A program made the translations under genes and the position numbers. Under the pieces are notes generated by a model. That model had not been told where the DNA came from. It worked only from the letters and a program-made list of their open reading frames with translations, and did not search any database. Of a stretch of 64,000 bases of DNA, positions 21,605 to 32,030 are shown one piece after another. Position 1 is the first letter of the stretch. Each line of letters begins with the position of its first letter. Source of the DNA: an uncultured Neomegalonema sp. (lineage in GTDB: Bacteria; Pseudomonadota; Alphaproteobacteria; Rhodobacterales; Rhodobacteraceae); contig CALFFK010000070.1 in the NCBI GenBank assembly GCA_937957975.1, positions 1 through 64,000 on the forward strand. The letters are read 5' to 3'.

Positions 21605-21715
21605 GGCGGGTTCCCAGGTAATAGAACGGATGACAGCCCTATCCTGACAATTCTCGTCTGTCCTGTTTTTCCCGCTTGTAAAGCCCGGAAGACGTCGTTA
21701 TCAGAGCCTTCAAGC

Positions 21716-21792
21716 GCGCCGGTAGCTCAGTTGGATAGAGTACCTGACTACGAATCAGGGGGTCGGGGGTTCGAATCCTCCCCGGCGCGCCA
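21716..21792 (+). tRNA. tRNA-Arg (ACG anticodon)
   Basis: 77-nt cloverleaf: acceptor GCGCCGG/CCGGCGC, anticodon arm CCTGA-CTACGAA-TCAGG, T-arm GGGGG-TTCGAAT-CCTCC, encoded CCA. Confidence 0.95.
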
Positions 21793-21918
21793 GACTTTAT
21801 TTTCCATGAAATAATTTAGTTTAATCCCTATGCAGCCATCTGCTGCGCAGTCTTTTTCACTCTACAAATTTTCCTATCAGTGTAAGGTGAATTTCCTGAA
21901 ACCTTTCGCGGGCCTGCC

Positions 21919-22377
21919 ATGCCGTCCGATACCCCTACAGTTTTTGTCCTCAACGGCCCGAACCTTAATCTTCTCGGCAAGCGACAGCCAGAGATTTACG
22001 GGACCGAGACCCTTGCGGATGTTGAGCGCGCCTGTTCCGAACGCGCCGCCAATCTCGGCCTCTCATCAGCCTTCCATCAATCCAATCACGAAGGCGAAAT
22101 TGTCGAGACGATCCATCGCGCCCGTGATGAAGCGGCGGCCATAGTCATCAATCCTGCCGCTTATACGCACACCTCTGTTGCGATAATGGATGCCCTTCTG
22201 GCTTTTGATGGCCCCATAATCGAAGTCCATCTGTCCAACGTCCACCGCCGCGAAGAATTCCGTTCCCATTCATGGGTTTCAAAAGCCGCAACCGGCGTGA
22301 TATGCGGACTTGGTTCGCGTGGTTATCTTCTTGCGCTCGATGCAGTGGCCGATTTACTCGACCGTGAAGCCGGATAA
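21919..22377 (+). CDS. aroQ: Type II 3-dehydroquinate dehydratase
   Basis: [20 protein letters not shown]...[15 protein letters not shown]...[17 protein letters not shown]...[14 protein letters not shown]. Confidence 0.96.
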   Translation: MPSDTPTVFVLNGPNLNLLGKRQPEIYGTETLADVERACSERAANLGLSSAFHQSNHEGEIVETIHRARDEAAAIVINPAAYTHTSVAIMDALLAFDGPIIEVHLSNVHRREEFRSHSWVSKAATGVICGLGSRGYLLALDAVADLLDREAG

Positions 22378-22403
22378 CCGACCCAACAAGACGAGGCCAT
22401 GCC

Positions 22404-22889
22404 ATGAACAATGACAAGACCGATGCAGACGTGGCCTTCATCCGCGCACTTGCAGCGATTCTGAAGGAGAGCGATCTTGGCGAAATCGAGGTTGAGCGCG
22501 AATACGGTGAAAATGACGAGTTACTGGTTCGACTAAGCCGTTCCAGCCCGACCCCGGTTGCTGTTCATGCTCCTGCACCCCTGGCTGTCGCCGCCCCGGC
22601 TGCTCCGGCCCCCGCCGCCGCGAGCGCAGCACCGCCACCTGATCCAGCCAGCAATCCCGGGACGGTTCCCTCCCCTATGGTCGGCACGGCCTATCTTTCA
22701 CCCGAACCCGGCGCTCCCCCCTTCGTCAATATCGGTGACACCGTAACCAAGGGCCAGACCGTCCTTATCATCGAAGCCATGAAGACGATGAACCAGATCC
22801 CGGCCCCCCATGACGGCACATTGCGCGTTATGCTGGTCAGTGATGGCGATCCGGTAGAGTTCGGAATGCCCCTCATGGTTATCGAATAA
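22404..22889 (+). CDS. accB: Acetyl-CoA carboxylase biotin carboxyl carrier protein
   Basis: FIRALAAILKESDLGEIEVE...; Pro/Ala linker; VLIIEAMKTMNQIPAP biotinyl motif. Confidence 0.95.
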   Translation: MNNDKTDADVAFIRALAAILKESDLGEIEVEREYGENDELLVRLSRSSPTPVAVHAPAPLAVAAPAAPAPAAASAAPPPDPASNPGTVPSPMVGTAYLSPEPGAPPFVNIGDTVTKGQTVLIIEAMKTMNQIPAPHDGTLRVMLVSDGDPVEFGMPLMVIE

Positions 22890-22894
22890 CGCCG

Positions 22895-24244
22895 ATGTTC
22901 GAGAAAATCCTCATCGCAAACCGGGGCGAGATTGCCCTGCGTATTCAACGGGCCTGTCGCGAGATGGGCATCGCCACCGTCGCCGTTCATTCAACGGCAG
23001 ATGCCGATGCCATGCATGTGCGCCTTGCGGATGAAAGCGTCTGCATCGGCCCTCCTTCCGCCACCCACAGCTATTTGAACGTCCCGGCCCTTATCGCTGC
23101 CGCCGAAATGACTGGCGCACAAGCGATCCATCCCGGCTACGGCTTTTTGTCTGAAAACGCCTCCTTCGCCCGGATCATCGCTGAGCACGATATTACTTTC
23201 ATCGGTCCCACCGCCGAGCACATCACGATGATGGGTGACAAGATCACGGCCAAGGACGCGATGAAGCGCCTTGGTGTGCCGGTCGTACCAGGCTCTGAAG
23301 GTGAAGTAACGACAGACGAAGAAGCCCTGAAAATCGCGAATGAGATTGGGTTTCCCGTATTGGTCAAGGCGACGGCGGGCGGCGGCGGTCGCGGCATGAA
23401 ACTGGCCCAAACCGCGCAGGACTTGTCCACCGCGCTTTCAACCGCCCGCTCGGAAGCGGGGGCAGCCTTTGGCAACAGTGCTGTATATCTTGAAAAATAT
23501 CTGGGAAAGCCTCGCCATATCGAGATTCAGGTCATGGCGGACACACATGGCACTGTTGTTCATCTTGGTGAGCGCGACTGTTCACTTCAACGCCGGAACC
23601 AGAAGGTGCTGGAGGAAGCGCCCTCTCCCATCCTGTCACCAACCGAACGTGCAGATATCGGTGAACGGTGCGCCGTCGCCCTGCGCGAACTGGGGTATCT
23701 TGGCGCTGGCACTATTGAGTTCCTGTACGAGGATGGCGGTTTTTACTTCATCGAGATGAATACCCGCCTTCAGGTCGAGCATCCCGTGACAGAGATGGTC
23801 TATGGCGTCGATCTAGTCCGTGAGCAGATCAGGGTCGCTTCCGGCCTGCCCCTGTCCTTCCGGCAAGAAGACCTGATCCCCAACGGCCACGCCATCGAAT
23901 GTCGCATCAACGCCGAGAACCCAAAGACTTTCACGCCATCCCCCGGCACTGTGGTCGGCTATCACGCGCCCGGTGGTCTTGGGGTTCGGATGGATTCCGG
24001 CCTCTATGCGGGCTATCGTATCCCCCCTTATTACGACAGCCTGATCGGCAAAATGATCGTCCATGGACGCGATCGCGACGAATGCATCGCCCGTGTTCGC
24101 CGCGCTTTGGGCGAGACAATCATCGATGGAGTTGAAACAACAATTCCACTCTTCACGGCATTGCTGGAGGAACCGGATTTCCTCTCAGGCGATTACGACA
24201 TACACTGGCTGGAACACTGGATCGAGACGACCTCGGCAGAGTAA
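22895..24244 (+). CDS. accC: Acetyl-CoA carboxylase biotin carboxylase subunit
   Basis: MFEKILIANRGEIALRIQRACREMGI...; 449 aa; directly downstream of accB. Confidence 0.96.
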   Translation: MFEKILIANRGEIALRIQRACREMGIATVAVHSTADADAMHVRLADESVCIGPPSATHSYLNVPALIAAAEMTGAQAIHPGYGFLSENASFARIIAEHDITFIGPTAEHITMMGDKITAKDAMKRLGVPVVPGSEGEVTTDEEALKIANEIGFPVLVKATAGGGGRGMKLAQTAQDLSTALSTARSEAGAAFGNSAVYLEKYLGKPRHIEIQVMADTHGTVVHLGERDCSLQRRNQKVLEEAPSPILSPTERADIGERCAVALRELGYLGAGTIEFLYEDGGFYFIEMNTRLQVEHPVTEMVYGVDLVREQIRVASGLPLSFRQEDLIPNGHAIECRINAENPKTFTPSPGTVVGYHAPGGLGVRMDSGLYAGYRIPPYYDSLIGKMIVHGRDRDECIARVRRALGETIIDGVETTIPLFTALLEEPDFLSGDYDIHWLEHWIETTSAE

Positions 24245-24882
24245 TGATCGATGAGACGCTAACGCTGACACCTGAGCTTTTGTTACAGGCTTACTCGGTC
24301 GGTATCTTTCCGATGGGCAGCGAAGACAGTGACGAAGAACTGTACTGGGTCGATCCGCACGAACGCGGGATCATTCCCCTGGATGACCTCCACATCTCGC
24401 GCAGTTTGCGCAAGACAATCCGCCGTGGTGATTTCGATGTCCGCGTGAATTACAATTTTTCCGCCATGATGCATGATTGCGCCGCGCGGGAAGAAACATG
24501 GATCAACGACACAATCCACGATCTCTATGGCGCATTGCATGAGCGCGGGGCAGCCCATAGCGTCGAGGTTTGGCGTGGCTCCACCCGCATTGGTGGCCTC
24601 TATGGGGTCAGTATAGGCGGCGCATTTTTTGGTGAAAGCATGGTTTCCCACGAACCCGACGCCAGCAAGATCGCTCTGGTCTGGCTCGTCGCGCGATTAC
24701 GCGCAGGTGGCTTTCGCCTTCTCGACACCCAGTTCACGACACCACACCTCATCTCCATGGGCGGTATCGGTATCAGCCGCACAAAATATCACACGCTTTT
24801 GCAGAACGCCCTTCAACACCGCGCTGATTTTGACGCACTGGACAAGGAGGCAGATGTGGAGGCAGTGCTGGAATTGGTATGA
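24244..24882 (+). CDS. aat: Leucyl/phenylalanyl-tRNA--protein transferase
   Basis: LLLQAYSVGIFPMG...YWVDPHERGIIPLD..HISRSLRKTIRR...GGLYGVSIGGAFFGESM...LLDTQFTTPHLISMGGIGISR. Confidence 0.95.
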   Translation: MIDETLTLTPELLLQAYSVGIFPMGSEDSDEELYWVDPHERGIIPLDDLHISRSLRKTIRRGDFDVRVNYNFSAMMHDCAAREETWINDTIHDLYGALHERGAAHSVEVWRGSTRIGGLYGVSIGGAFFGESMVSHEPDASKIALVWLVARLRAGGFRLLDTQFTTPHLISMGGIGISRTKYHTLLQNALQHRADFDALDKEADVEAVLELV

Positions 24883-24918
24883 TCCACGATCAATAGTGTC
24901 CGCACCGGATACGACGCA

Positions 24919-25677
24919 TCATCCCAACCGTGCTTCAAATCGGATACGCATGTAATCCGCCGTCCAGTTCCCGGCTGCATCGCAAAGCGCGGGGCGCAGC
25001 AGGGCAACCGTTTCGTCGCGCACCTGCGTTCGCAATGCGTCAGGTACACAGCCCAAAACCGGCGCAGCCAGTGTTTCCAGCCACCCCGCCATATCCGAAG
25101 GGATCGGAGTCGGGCGCGGGATCAGGGCGATACGATCCACCGTAAAACCCGCTGCCTCCAACCGCGTTGAATGTTCCGCACGGGAAGGGAAATACCAAAT
25201 TCGCCCCGGCGCATCCTGCTCCCCCGTCAATCGCTGGATGACCGAGGACAGCGCCACCCTGATCGCGGCCACGTTCCCCTGACCGCCAAATTCCGCAACA
25301 AAGCGTCCACCGGGCTTCAAGGCCCGCGCAACCCCAGCGATCACCGCATCAGGCCGCGTCATCCAATGCAGCGCAGCATTCGAGAAAACCGCATCAAACT
25401 CGTTCGCAAAATCCAGCGCATGACCATCGGCTATTCGCGCATCAATCCCGCGCGATATCGCTCCGGCCACCATATCCGCACTGAAATCAGTTCCGATGAC
25501 CTCCGCCCCGGCCTCCACCAACCGCAGGGTCAGCGCACCATCCCCACAGCCAAGATCTAGGATACGCTCCCCCGCCACCGGCGCGAGCCATTCAAGCACG
25601 CCCGCACCCAGATTGGATACAAAGCGCGCATTGGCCTCATAGCGGTCAGCGGACCAATGGTCAGTTTGTTCCGGCAA
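24919..25677 (-). CDS. Class I SAM-dependent methyltransferase (trans-aconitate methyltransferase-like)
   Basis: ERILDLGCGDGALTLRLVEAGAEVIGTDFSADMV...FDAVFSNAALHWM. Confidence 0.9.
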   Translation of the reverse strand: MPEQTDHWSADRYEANARFVSNLGAGVLEWLAPVAGERILDLGCGDGALTLRLVEAGAEVIGTDFSADMVAGAISRGIDARIADGHALDFANEFDAVFSNAALHWMTRPDAVIAGVARALKPGGRFVAEFGGQGNVAAIRVALSSVIQRLTGEQDAPGRIWYFPSRAEHSTRLEAAGFTVDRIALIPRPTPIPSDMAGWLETLAAPVLGCVPDALRTQVRDETVALLRPALCDAAGNWTADYMRIRFEARLG

Positions 25678-26107
25678 CTGCTTTGCCGATCAAATCCAGC
25701 AAGCTGACTGATCCCTGAGTGTGTTCGATGGCTTCGCCTGGTTCGAGGAAATATTCTGATCCACCCGGCTCGATGGAAACATAGGCTCCCCCCAACAACC
25801 CGTCACTGGCGATCTTTGCCGACGAATCACTTGGCAATTTCACACCGTTGCGCATCGCGAAGGTGATTTTTGCCTGAAAGGTCTCCTCGTCCAGCGCCAC
25901 ACTCTCAACAGTCCCGACCTTCACACCAGAGACGCGCACATCGCCCCCTGTTCCAATCCCGTCCGCCTTGAAGAATTGCGCACTCAGCGGATAGCTGCCG
26001 CCTCCACCAAAATCGGCATTTTGGCTGGCATAGTAGAGGAAGCCCCCTGACACACAGAGCACAACGGCCCCGATCAATGTCTCGACAGTATTATTGGCCA
26101 TCAGCAA
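25661..26107 (-). CDS. mlaD: MlaD-like lipid-asymmetry ABC transporter substrate-binding protein (MCE domain)
   Basis: TVETLIGAVVLCVSGGFLYYA...YPLSAQFFKADGIGTGGDVRVSGVKVGTVESVALD. Confidence 0.92.
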   Translation of the reverse strand: MLMANNTVETLIGAVVLCVSGGFLYYASQNADFGGGGSYPLSAQFFKADGIGTGGDVRVSGVKVGTVESVALDEETFQAKITFAMRNGVKLPSDSSAKIASDGLLGGAYVSIEPGGSEYFLEPGEAIEHTQGSVSLLDLIGKAVAGTN

Positions 26108-26123
26108 TTCTCCTCCTTACCGG

Positions 26124-26507
26124 TCACTCCGGTACCCAGGGGGTGTAAGGTTTAGCGGCACCCGGCACGTCCTGCCCATGTGTCACCAGACTGCCCGGAG
26201 GGCGATAGGCCGCTTCGGTGCCCGTCAGATTAGGCAGACGTTCCTTTTGCCATGGCCAGTTATGCAACGACAATTCTGTCGGCGGCTCGCGGAATGTGTG
26301 ATGTAGCCATCCGTGCCAGTTGGCCGAGACGTGGGATGCCTGACTCTCGGTCTCGTAAATCACCCAGCGCCGGGTATCATCGGCGTTGCGATAGTAAACA
26401 TTCCCGAATTCGTCATTGCCCACTTTCTCGCCATGGCGAGCCGTGAACAGCCTCGTTCCGATTGTCGTGCCGTGCCACCACGTAAAAATGTCGCGCAGGA
26501 TCGCCAT
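26124..26507 (-). CDS. NADH:ubiquinone oxidoreductase subunit NDUFA12 homologue
   Basis: IFTWWHGTTIGTRLFTARHGEKVGNDEFGNVYYRN...RRWVIY...WHGWLHHTFREPPTE. Confidence 0.92.
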   Translation of the reverse strand: MAILRDIFTWWHGTTIGTRLFTARHGEKVGNDEFGNVYYRNADDTRRWVIYETESQASHVSANWHGWLHHTFREPPTELSLHNWPWQKERLPNLTGTEAAYRPPGSLVTHGQDVPGAAKPYTPWVPE

Positions 26508-26901
26508 GCAGCCTCTCCATGTTTCGCGCGCAATCTAGAGCTTTCGCTTTCGTTCCGAAACAAAAAAGCAGCGGCACATCGAGAGGGCCATCTGCCCATC
26601 CTCAATCGTCTCAATGTAGCAAAACTGTCACAACAGGCACTTGGTCGCCTTACACTACCTATGTTTCCGCTACGTCACTGTAGAATTTACCCACTCACGG
26701 CGCTACGGCGAATGTCGTTCCGTGTACTCACGCCGATGAAATAGCCAATAGATCCTCTCCATCGGCCCGGTTTTTTTGATTCGTCCACATGAATTCACAA
26801 AGCGCACAGACAACGATGCGCTGCTGACGGGAAGCTGAATTGACCAAGCCACTTTGACAGGGCGCGACCCTCATGGTGCTGGTGACAATGGAGAAATTCG
26901 A

Positions 26902-28011
26902 ATGAGAAGTCTAAGAGCGTTCTTCTGCGCAACAACCGTCATAGTGGCGCCATCGCTGTCACATGCCGGCGGGTTTGATCTGACAGGTCAGCCAATCAAC
27001 ATCATTTTCGAGGAAGGCAACTATATCGAAGGTGGTGCGGGTCTCGTTACGGCGAATACCGAGGGTTCCAATCCGCTTGGTGGTGCTTTCGGCAATATCG
27101 CGGATGATATTACCTTCTTCACCCTTGGTGCAAAAACCGACTTCACAGACCGCCTCTCCGGCGCGGTCATCTACGATACCCCGTTCCTTCGCGAGACGAC
27201 CTATGAAGAGGGCGTCTTCACTGGCACATCAGCCGATGTCGAGGCAAACACACTTACGGCTGTGGCGCGCTTTAAATTCAATGAAAATTTCAGCATCTAC
27301 GGTGGCCCCCGTCTCCAGAACAGTTCAGTAGACTTGCAGGGTCCGTTTGTGCAGGGAACTACCTTACCAACCTTTGAGATCGAACTGAACGAAGTTGATC
27401 TAGGGTATGTCGCTGGTTTCGCCGCTGAAATCCCCAAATACAAAATTCGGGCGGCGGTCACATACAACTCCGAATTCACCCATGATGTTGACACCCAAGA
27501 AATTTTCGCGACCCCACAGGGGCCGGTTGCCTTGCCATCGCGTTTCGAACTCGAAACCCCACAATCCGTGAACGTCGATTTGCAGGCACCAATAACCACA
27601 TCAACGCTGGTCCGGGCGAATATCCGTTGGGTTGACTGGGGTGGTGTGAATCTGACGCCTCCAAACTTTCTGGCGTCTCAGGGGCGTCCCGTCGTCGAGT
27701 ATACTGAAGATACGATCACCTACCGCTTGACGGTCGCACAAAGGATCAATGAAAACTTCTCAGGCTTCATCACCGGCAGCTACGAAGAAGATGGTGGTGA
27801 GGAAATCAGCCTCTTCAAGGTGGTTGATGGTGGTTTCAGCATCGGCGGCGGCATCGTCTATCAAAACGAAGATGGCCTGAGATTACAGTTTGCAGGCGAA
27901 TATCGGAAGCTTAATGGCATTGATGGTGCGCAGCTACCGGGCCTGCCATCCAGCACATTCGACGACACGGATGCTCTCGCATTTTCCTTCAAGGTCGGTT
28001 ACAGTTTCTGA
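26902..28011 (+). CDS. OmpP1/FadL/TodX-family outer membrane transport protein
   Basis: Signal peptide then GGFDLTGQPINIIFEEGNYIEGG...; beta-barrel ending FKVGYSF. Confidence 0.85.
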   Translation: MRSLRAFFCATTVIVAPSLSHAGGFDLTGQPINIIFEEGNYIEGGAGLVTANTEGSNPLGGAFGNIADDITFFTLGAKTDFTDRLSGAVIYDTPFLRETTYEEGVFTGTSADVEANTLTAVARFKFNENFSIYGGPRLQNSSVDLQGPFVQGTTLPTFEIELNEVDLGYVAGFAAEIPKYKIRAAVTYNSEFTHDVDTQEIFATPQGPVALPSRFELETPQSVNVDLQAPITTSTLVRANIRWVDWGGVNLTPPNFLASQGRPVVEYTEDTITYRLTVAQRINENFSGFITGSYEEDGGEEISLFKVVDGGFSIGGGIVYQNEDGLRLQFAGEYRKLNGIDGAQLPGLPSSTFDDTDALAFSFKVGYSF

Positions 28012-28049
28012 CCGGCCCATCGCCGCACGAAAACTGATAATTCTTACAA

Positions 28050-28086
28050 AAACACCCCGGAAGCATCGCTTCCGGGGTGTTTTTTG
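28050..28086 (+). terminator. Intrinsic terminator after the FadL-type gene
   Basis: AACACCCCGGAAGC-ATC-GCTTCCGGGGTGTT followed by TTTT. Confidence 0.9.
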
Positions 28087-28105
28087 TGGCGGTAGCAGAA
28101 AGAGA

Positions 28106-28660
28106 TCAGGCGGCCATCAAATCCCGCAGCATCTGCGCCTTTTCCTCCACATCGAAAAAGCCGATCCGCTGATAGGCGATACGCCCTTCCTTGTCGATGA
28201 TGGCCACTTCCGGTGTTCCACGCGTTCCATACAGGATCATCGTATTGGGCAGCCGGTCGTCTATATCGTGTCGGTCATTCCCGACAGGATGGCCAAAGCC
28301 TGTCTTCTCTACAAACTTTCTCAGGCGGCGCACGTTCTGGTGCTCGTGCCCCTCAAAGACAGTGTGAATACTGACGATCTTCATCCGATCTTCCGCAATA
28401 TCCTGCGCGAAATCCTTCTCCCATTGCAGGGTAGTAGGGATCGAAAAGCTCTTGCAGCCCGGACACCATAGCTGAAAGAAATCAATCACGACCACCTGCC
28501 CACGCATGTCCTGCAACCGGACGGGGGGCGAGTTGATCCATTCCGCAATATCCCATTCGGGGGCGGGCGCACCAACGGGCAGAGCGCGCAGCGGTGTGGT
28601 TGGAATGGCGGCAGCGGCAGCAAGTCCTGCGATAGCACCACGACGGGTCAGATTAGTCAT
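28106..28660 (-). CDS. Tat/Sec-exported TlpA-like thioredoxin-domain protein
   Basis: MTNLTRRGAIAGLAAAAAIP signal; VVVIDFFQLWCPGCKSFSIP redox motif; start ATG 28660. Confidence 0.85.
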   Translation of the reverse strand: MTNLTRRGAIAGLAAAAAIPTTPLRALPVGAPAPEWDIAEWINSPPVRLQDMRGQVVVIDFFQLWCPGCKSFSIPTTLQWEKDFAQDIAEDRMKIVSIHTVFEGHEHQNVRRLRKFVEKTGFGHPVGNDRHDIDDRLPNTMILYGTRGTPEVAIIDKEGRIAYQRIGFFDVEEKAQMLRDLMAA

Positions 28661-28902
28661 AATTTTCCGGCTCCTGCTTTTGGTGCACAAAGTTTCAATC
28701 AAGCGCCCGCGCTGTACAATCATTCACCGCGCCTCTCACGCAGAGGTGAGAAAACGCGAATTGATTATCATGGGGTCATCTTGCGGGAAATGCAGCGATC
28801 CCGTCCCTGAAATGCCGGAATTTCTGTTGCCCTCTCCTTTCCTGATAGGGTTAGATCACGCCCAACCGACCAAGAGAGTCATTCGGGAACAGGGAGTCTT
28901 CC

Positions 28903-30246
28903 ATGACCAAGAGAATCGCCATCATCGGTGCGGGACCGTCCGGCCTCGCACAGCTTCGTGCCTTTCAATCGGCAAAGGAGGCCGGAGCCGGGATACCGGA
29001 GATCGTTTGTTACGAAAAGCAGGACGATTGGGGCGGTCTCTGGAAATACTCTTGGCGCACGGGTTTGGATGAGTACGGCGAGCCGGTCCATGGCTCAATG
29101 TATCGCTACCTCTGGTCCAACGGCCCGAAAGAGGGTCTGGAATTTGCTGATTACGGCTTTGAACAGCATTTCGGCAAACCCATCGCATCCTTTCCGCCTC
29201 GCGCCGTCCTGTTTGACTACATCGAAGGCCGCGTAAAGAAGGCGGGCGTTCGCGATTGGATCAAGTTCAATCACGCCGTTCGCCGCGTCGAATATGACGA
29301 TGCAAAAGGCCAGTTCCGCATGGTCGTGCAAGACCAACAGGGCGACCGCGAGATCATTGATCATGTCGATCACGTCATCTGCGCTTCGGGCCATTTCTCG
29401 ACCCCGAATGTCCCTGAATATCCCGGCTTCGACAGTTTTCCGGGCCGCGTGCTCCACGCCCATGATTTCCGGGATGCCCTGGAGTTCAAGGACCGCGATA
29501 TTCTCATCCTCGGCACGTCCTATTCGGCGGAAGACATTGGCTCGCAATGCTGGAAATACGGCTGCAAGTCCGTAACGGTCGCGCATCGCACCGCGCCCAT
29601 GGGCTATGACTGGCCCGGCAATTGGGCGGAAGTCCCAAAGCTGGACCGGATGGAAGGCCGCACCGCGCATTTCATCGACGGAACAAGCAAGGAAATCGAC
29701 GCGATCATCCTTTGCACCGGCTATCAACACCACTTCCCCTTCATGGAGGACGCGCTGCGCCTGCGCACCGCCAACCGCCTTGCGACCGCCGACCTCTACA
29801 AAGGCGTCGCTTTCGTTGCGAACCCCAAACTGATGTATCTGGGGATGCAGGATCAGTGGTACACGTTCAATATGTTCGATGCACAAGCATGGTGGGCGCG
29901 CGACGTCATCATGGGGCGCATCGCCCTGCCCGATGAAGCGACCATGCGCGCCGATGTCGATGCGCGCGTTGCCAGCGAAGACGCCATCGAGGATGATTAC
30001 GGCGCAATCCGCTATCAGGGCGCCTACACCAAGGAACTGATGGACGAGACGGATTACCCCGGCTTCGACGTTGAAGCGGCCAATCAGGCGTTCTTCGAAT
30101 GGAAGAAGAACAAGAAAAAGGGCATCATGGAGTTCCGCAACCACGGCCACACATCGCCCCTCACCGGCACACTGGCCCCCGCACACCACACGCCATGGAA
30201 CGAAGCACTGGACGATTCGCTGAAAAGCTATCTCCAGACCGGCTGA
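28903..30246 (+). CDS. tmm: Flavin-containing monooxygenase, trimethylamine monooxygenase-like
   Basis: [82 protein letters not shown] closely matches bacterial Tmm. Confidence 0.88.
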   Translation: MTKRIAIIGAGPSGLAQLRAFQSAKEAGAGIPEIVCYEKQDDWGGLWKYSWRTGLDEYGEPVHGSMYRYLWSNGPKEGLEFADYGFEQHFGKPIASFPPRAVLFDYIEGRVKKAGVRDWIKFNHAVRRVEYDDAKGQFRMVVQDQQGDREIIDHVDHVICASGHFSTPNVPEYPGFDSFPGRVLHAHDFRDALEFKDRDILILGTSYSAEDIGSQCWKYGCKSVTVAHRTAPMGYDWPGNWAEVPKLDRMEGRTAHFIDGTSKEIDAIILCTGYQHHFPFMEDALRLRTANRLATADLYKGVAFVANPKLMYLGMQDQWYTFNMFDAQAWWARDVIMGRIALPDEATMRADVDARVASEDAIEDDYGAIRYQGAYTKELMDETDYPGFDVEAANQAFFEWKKNKKKGIMEFRNHGHTSPLTGTLAPAHHTPWNEALDDSLKSYLQTG

Positions 30247-30260
30247 TATTCCTTTTTCAA

Positions 30261-30288
30261 AGCCACCCGCATCAACACGCGGGTGGCT
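30261..30288. terminator. Hairpin between convergent tmm and guaA
   Basis: AGCCACCCGC-N8-GCGGGTGGCT perfect 10-bp stem. Confidence 0.7.
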
Positions 30289-30306
30289 CTGGTTATCCGA
30301 AAGCCG

Positions 30307-31869
30307 TCATTCCCATTCGATGGTTCCCGGCGGTTTGGAGGTAATGTCATAGACAACGCGGTTTATCCCATTCACCTCATTGATAATCCGCGTTGCGACC
30401 CGTCCAAGAAAATCATGTGGGAACGGGAAATAATCCGCCGTCATCCCATCCGTAGAGGTCACAGCACGCAGCGCGCATACATGGTCGTAAGTGCGCCCGT
30501 CGCCCATCACGCCGACCGTCTTGACCGGCAGCAACACGGCAAAGGCCTGCCAGATCGTGTCATAGAGGTCCGCCTTGCGGATTTCATCCAGATAGATCGT
30601 GTCCGCCGCCCGCAGAATATCGAGTTTCTCACGGGTAATATCTCCCGGCAACCGAATCGCCAGCCCCGGCCCCGGAAACGGATGTCGCCCGACAAAAGTA
30701 TCCGGCAAGCCCAGTTCGCGCCCAAGCGCCCGCACTTCATCCTTGAATAATTCACGCAGGGGTTCGACCAGTTTCATCTTCATGCGGTCAGGTAATCCGC
30801 CGACATTATGGTGCGATTTGATCGTCACGCTCGGCCCACCCGTGGCACTGACGCTCTCGATCACATCCGGGTAGAGTGTGCCCTGGGCGAGGAAATCGGC
30901 CCCCCCTGCATTGGTCGCTTCCTCATCGAATACGTCGATGAACAGCCGCCCGATAGTCTTGCGCTTTGTCTCCGGGTCGCTGATCCCGGCCAGCGCATCA
31001 ATGAACAGATCCGACGCATCGCGCGCCACCAGCGGAATGTTGTAATGGTCGCGGAACAGCGTCACCACTTCCTCCGCTTCCCCCGCGCGCATCATCCCCG
31101 TATCGACGAAAACACAGGTCAACCGCTCACCAATGGCTTCATGGATCAGCACAGCGGCCACCGACGAATCAACTCCACCGGACAATCCGCAAATCACCCG
31201 GCCTTCCGGCCCCACTTGTTCGCGGATGGCGGCAATCTTCTCGTCCCGATAGGCCGCCATCGTCCATTGGCCTGAACAGCCACAGATAGTTCGGACAAAA
31301 TTGGTCAGCAAAATCGCTCCACGCGGCGTGTGCACGACTTCGGGGTGAAACATCACGCCATAGAACCGCCGCGTCTCATCCGCAAAGGCAGCAAACGGCG
31401 CGTTGGGTGAGGCTCCGATAATCCCGAATCCGTCCGGCAAGGCCGTTACCCGGTCGCCATGGGACATCCAGACTTCTTCGGTTTCCCCCGGTGCGGCCAA
31501 TCCGGCAAATAACGGCGAAGCGTTCCTTACCTCGACGAAAGCGCGCCCGAACTCACGCTCATCGCTGCCAGCGGCTTCCCCCCCCAGTTGCGTAACCATA
31601 CACATCTGTCCGTAACAGATACCAAGCACGGGCACGCCCAGTTCGAACACGGCCTGCGGCGCGCGAGGGCTGCCCTCGTCGCCTACACTGGCTGGCCCTC
31701 CTGACAGGATCACGCCCTTGAGGTCATCGCCCGTTATCGCCCCCTGTGCCTTGTCGAAAGGTACGATCTCACAATAGACACCTGCCTCGCGGATACGGCG
31801 CGCGATAAGTTGTGTAACCTGCGATCCAAAATCGATGATGAGAATACGTTCAGCGTGGGGGTCGGCCAT
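30307..31869 (-). CDS. guaA: GMP synthase (glutamine-hydrolysing)
   Basis: [20 protein letters not shown]...[14 protein letters not shown]...[14 protein letters not shown]...C-terminal GTIEWE; start ATG 31869. Confidence 0.97.
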   Translation of the reverse strand: MADPHAERILIIDFGSQVTQLIARRIREAGVYCEIVPFDKAQGAITGDDLKGVILSGGPASVGDEGSPRAPQAVFELGVPVLGICYGQMCMVTQLGGEAAGSDEREFGRAFVEVRNASPLFAGLAAPGETEEVWMSHGDRVTALPDGFGIIGASPNAPFAAFADETRRFYGVMFHPEVVHTPRGAILLTNFVRTICGCSGQWTMAAYRDEKIAAIREQVGPEGRVICGLSGGVDSSVAAVLIHEAIGERLTCVFVDTGMMRAGEAEEVVTLFRDHYNIPLVARDASDLFIDALAGISDPETKRKTIGRLFIDVFDEEATNAGGADFLAQGTLYPDVIESVSATGGPSVTIKSHHNVGGLPDRMKMKLVEPLRELFKDEVRALGRELGLPDTFVGRHPFPGPGLAIRLPGDITREKLDILRAADTIYLDEIRKADLYDTIWQAFAVLLPVKTVGVMGDGRTYDHVCALRAVTSTDGMTADYFPFPHDFLGRVATRIINEVNGINRVVYDITSKPPGTIEWE

Positions 31870-32030
31870 GGTGGGTCTCCGGTCCATTTGATGTTCGCGT
31901 AAGCCCCCTGCCCCGCACTGTCCAGCCCTCCACGTCGCGGATGCCGTATCGAGTGACGAAATCGGGCCATGCCGTCGTGCCCATGCGTCCTATTTTATGC
32001 GCAAGGGAATTGCTCTTGGGAGATTTTGCG

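Noticed and set aside
29095-30189. 364-aa minus-strand ORF antisense to tmm
   Set aside because: Shadow frame; the plus frame is an unmistakable flavin monooxygenase.
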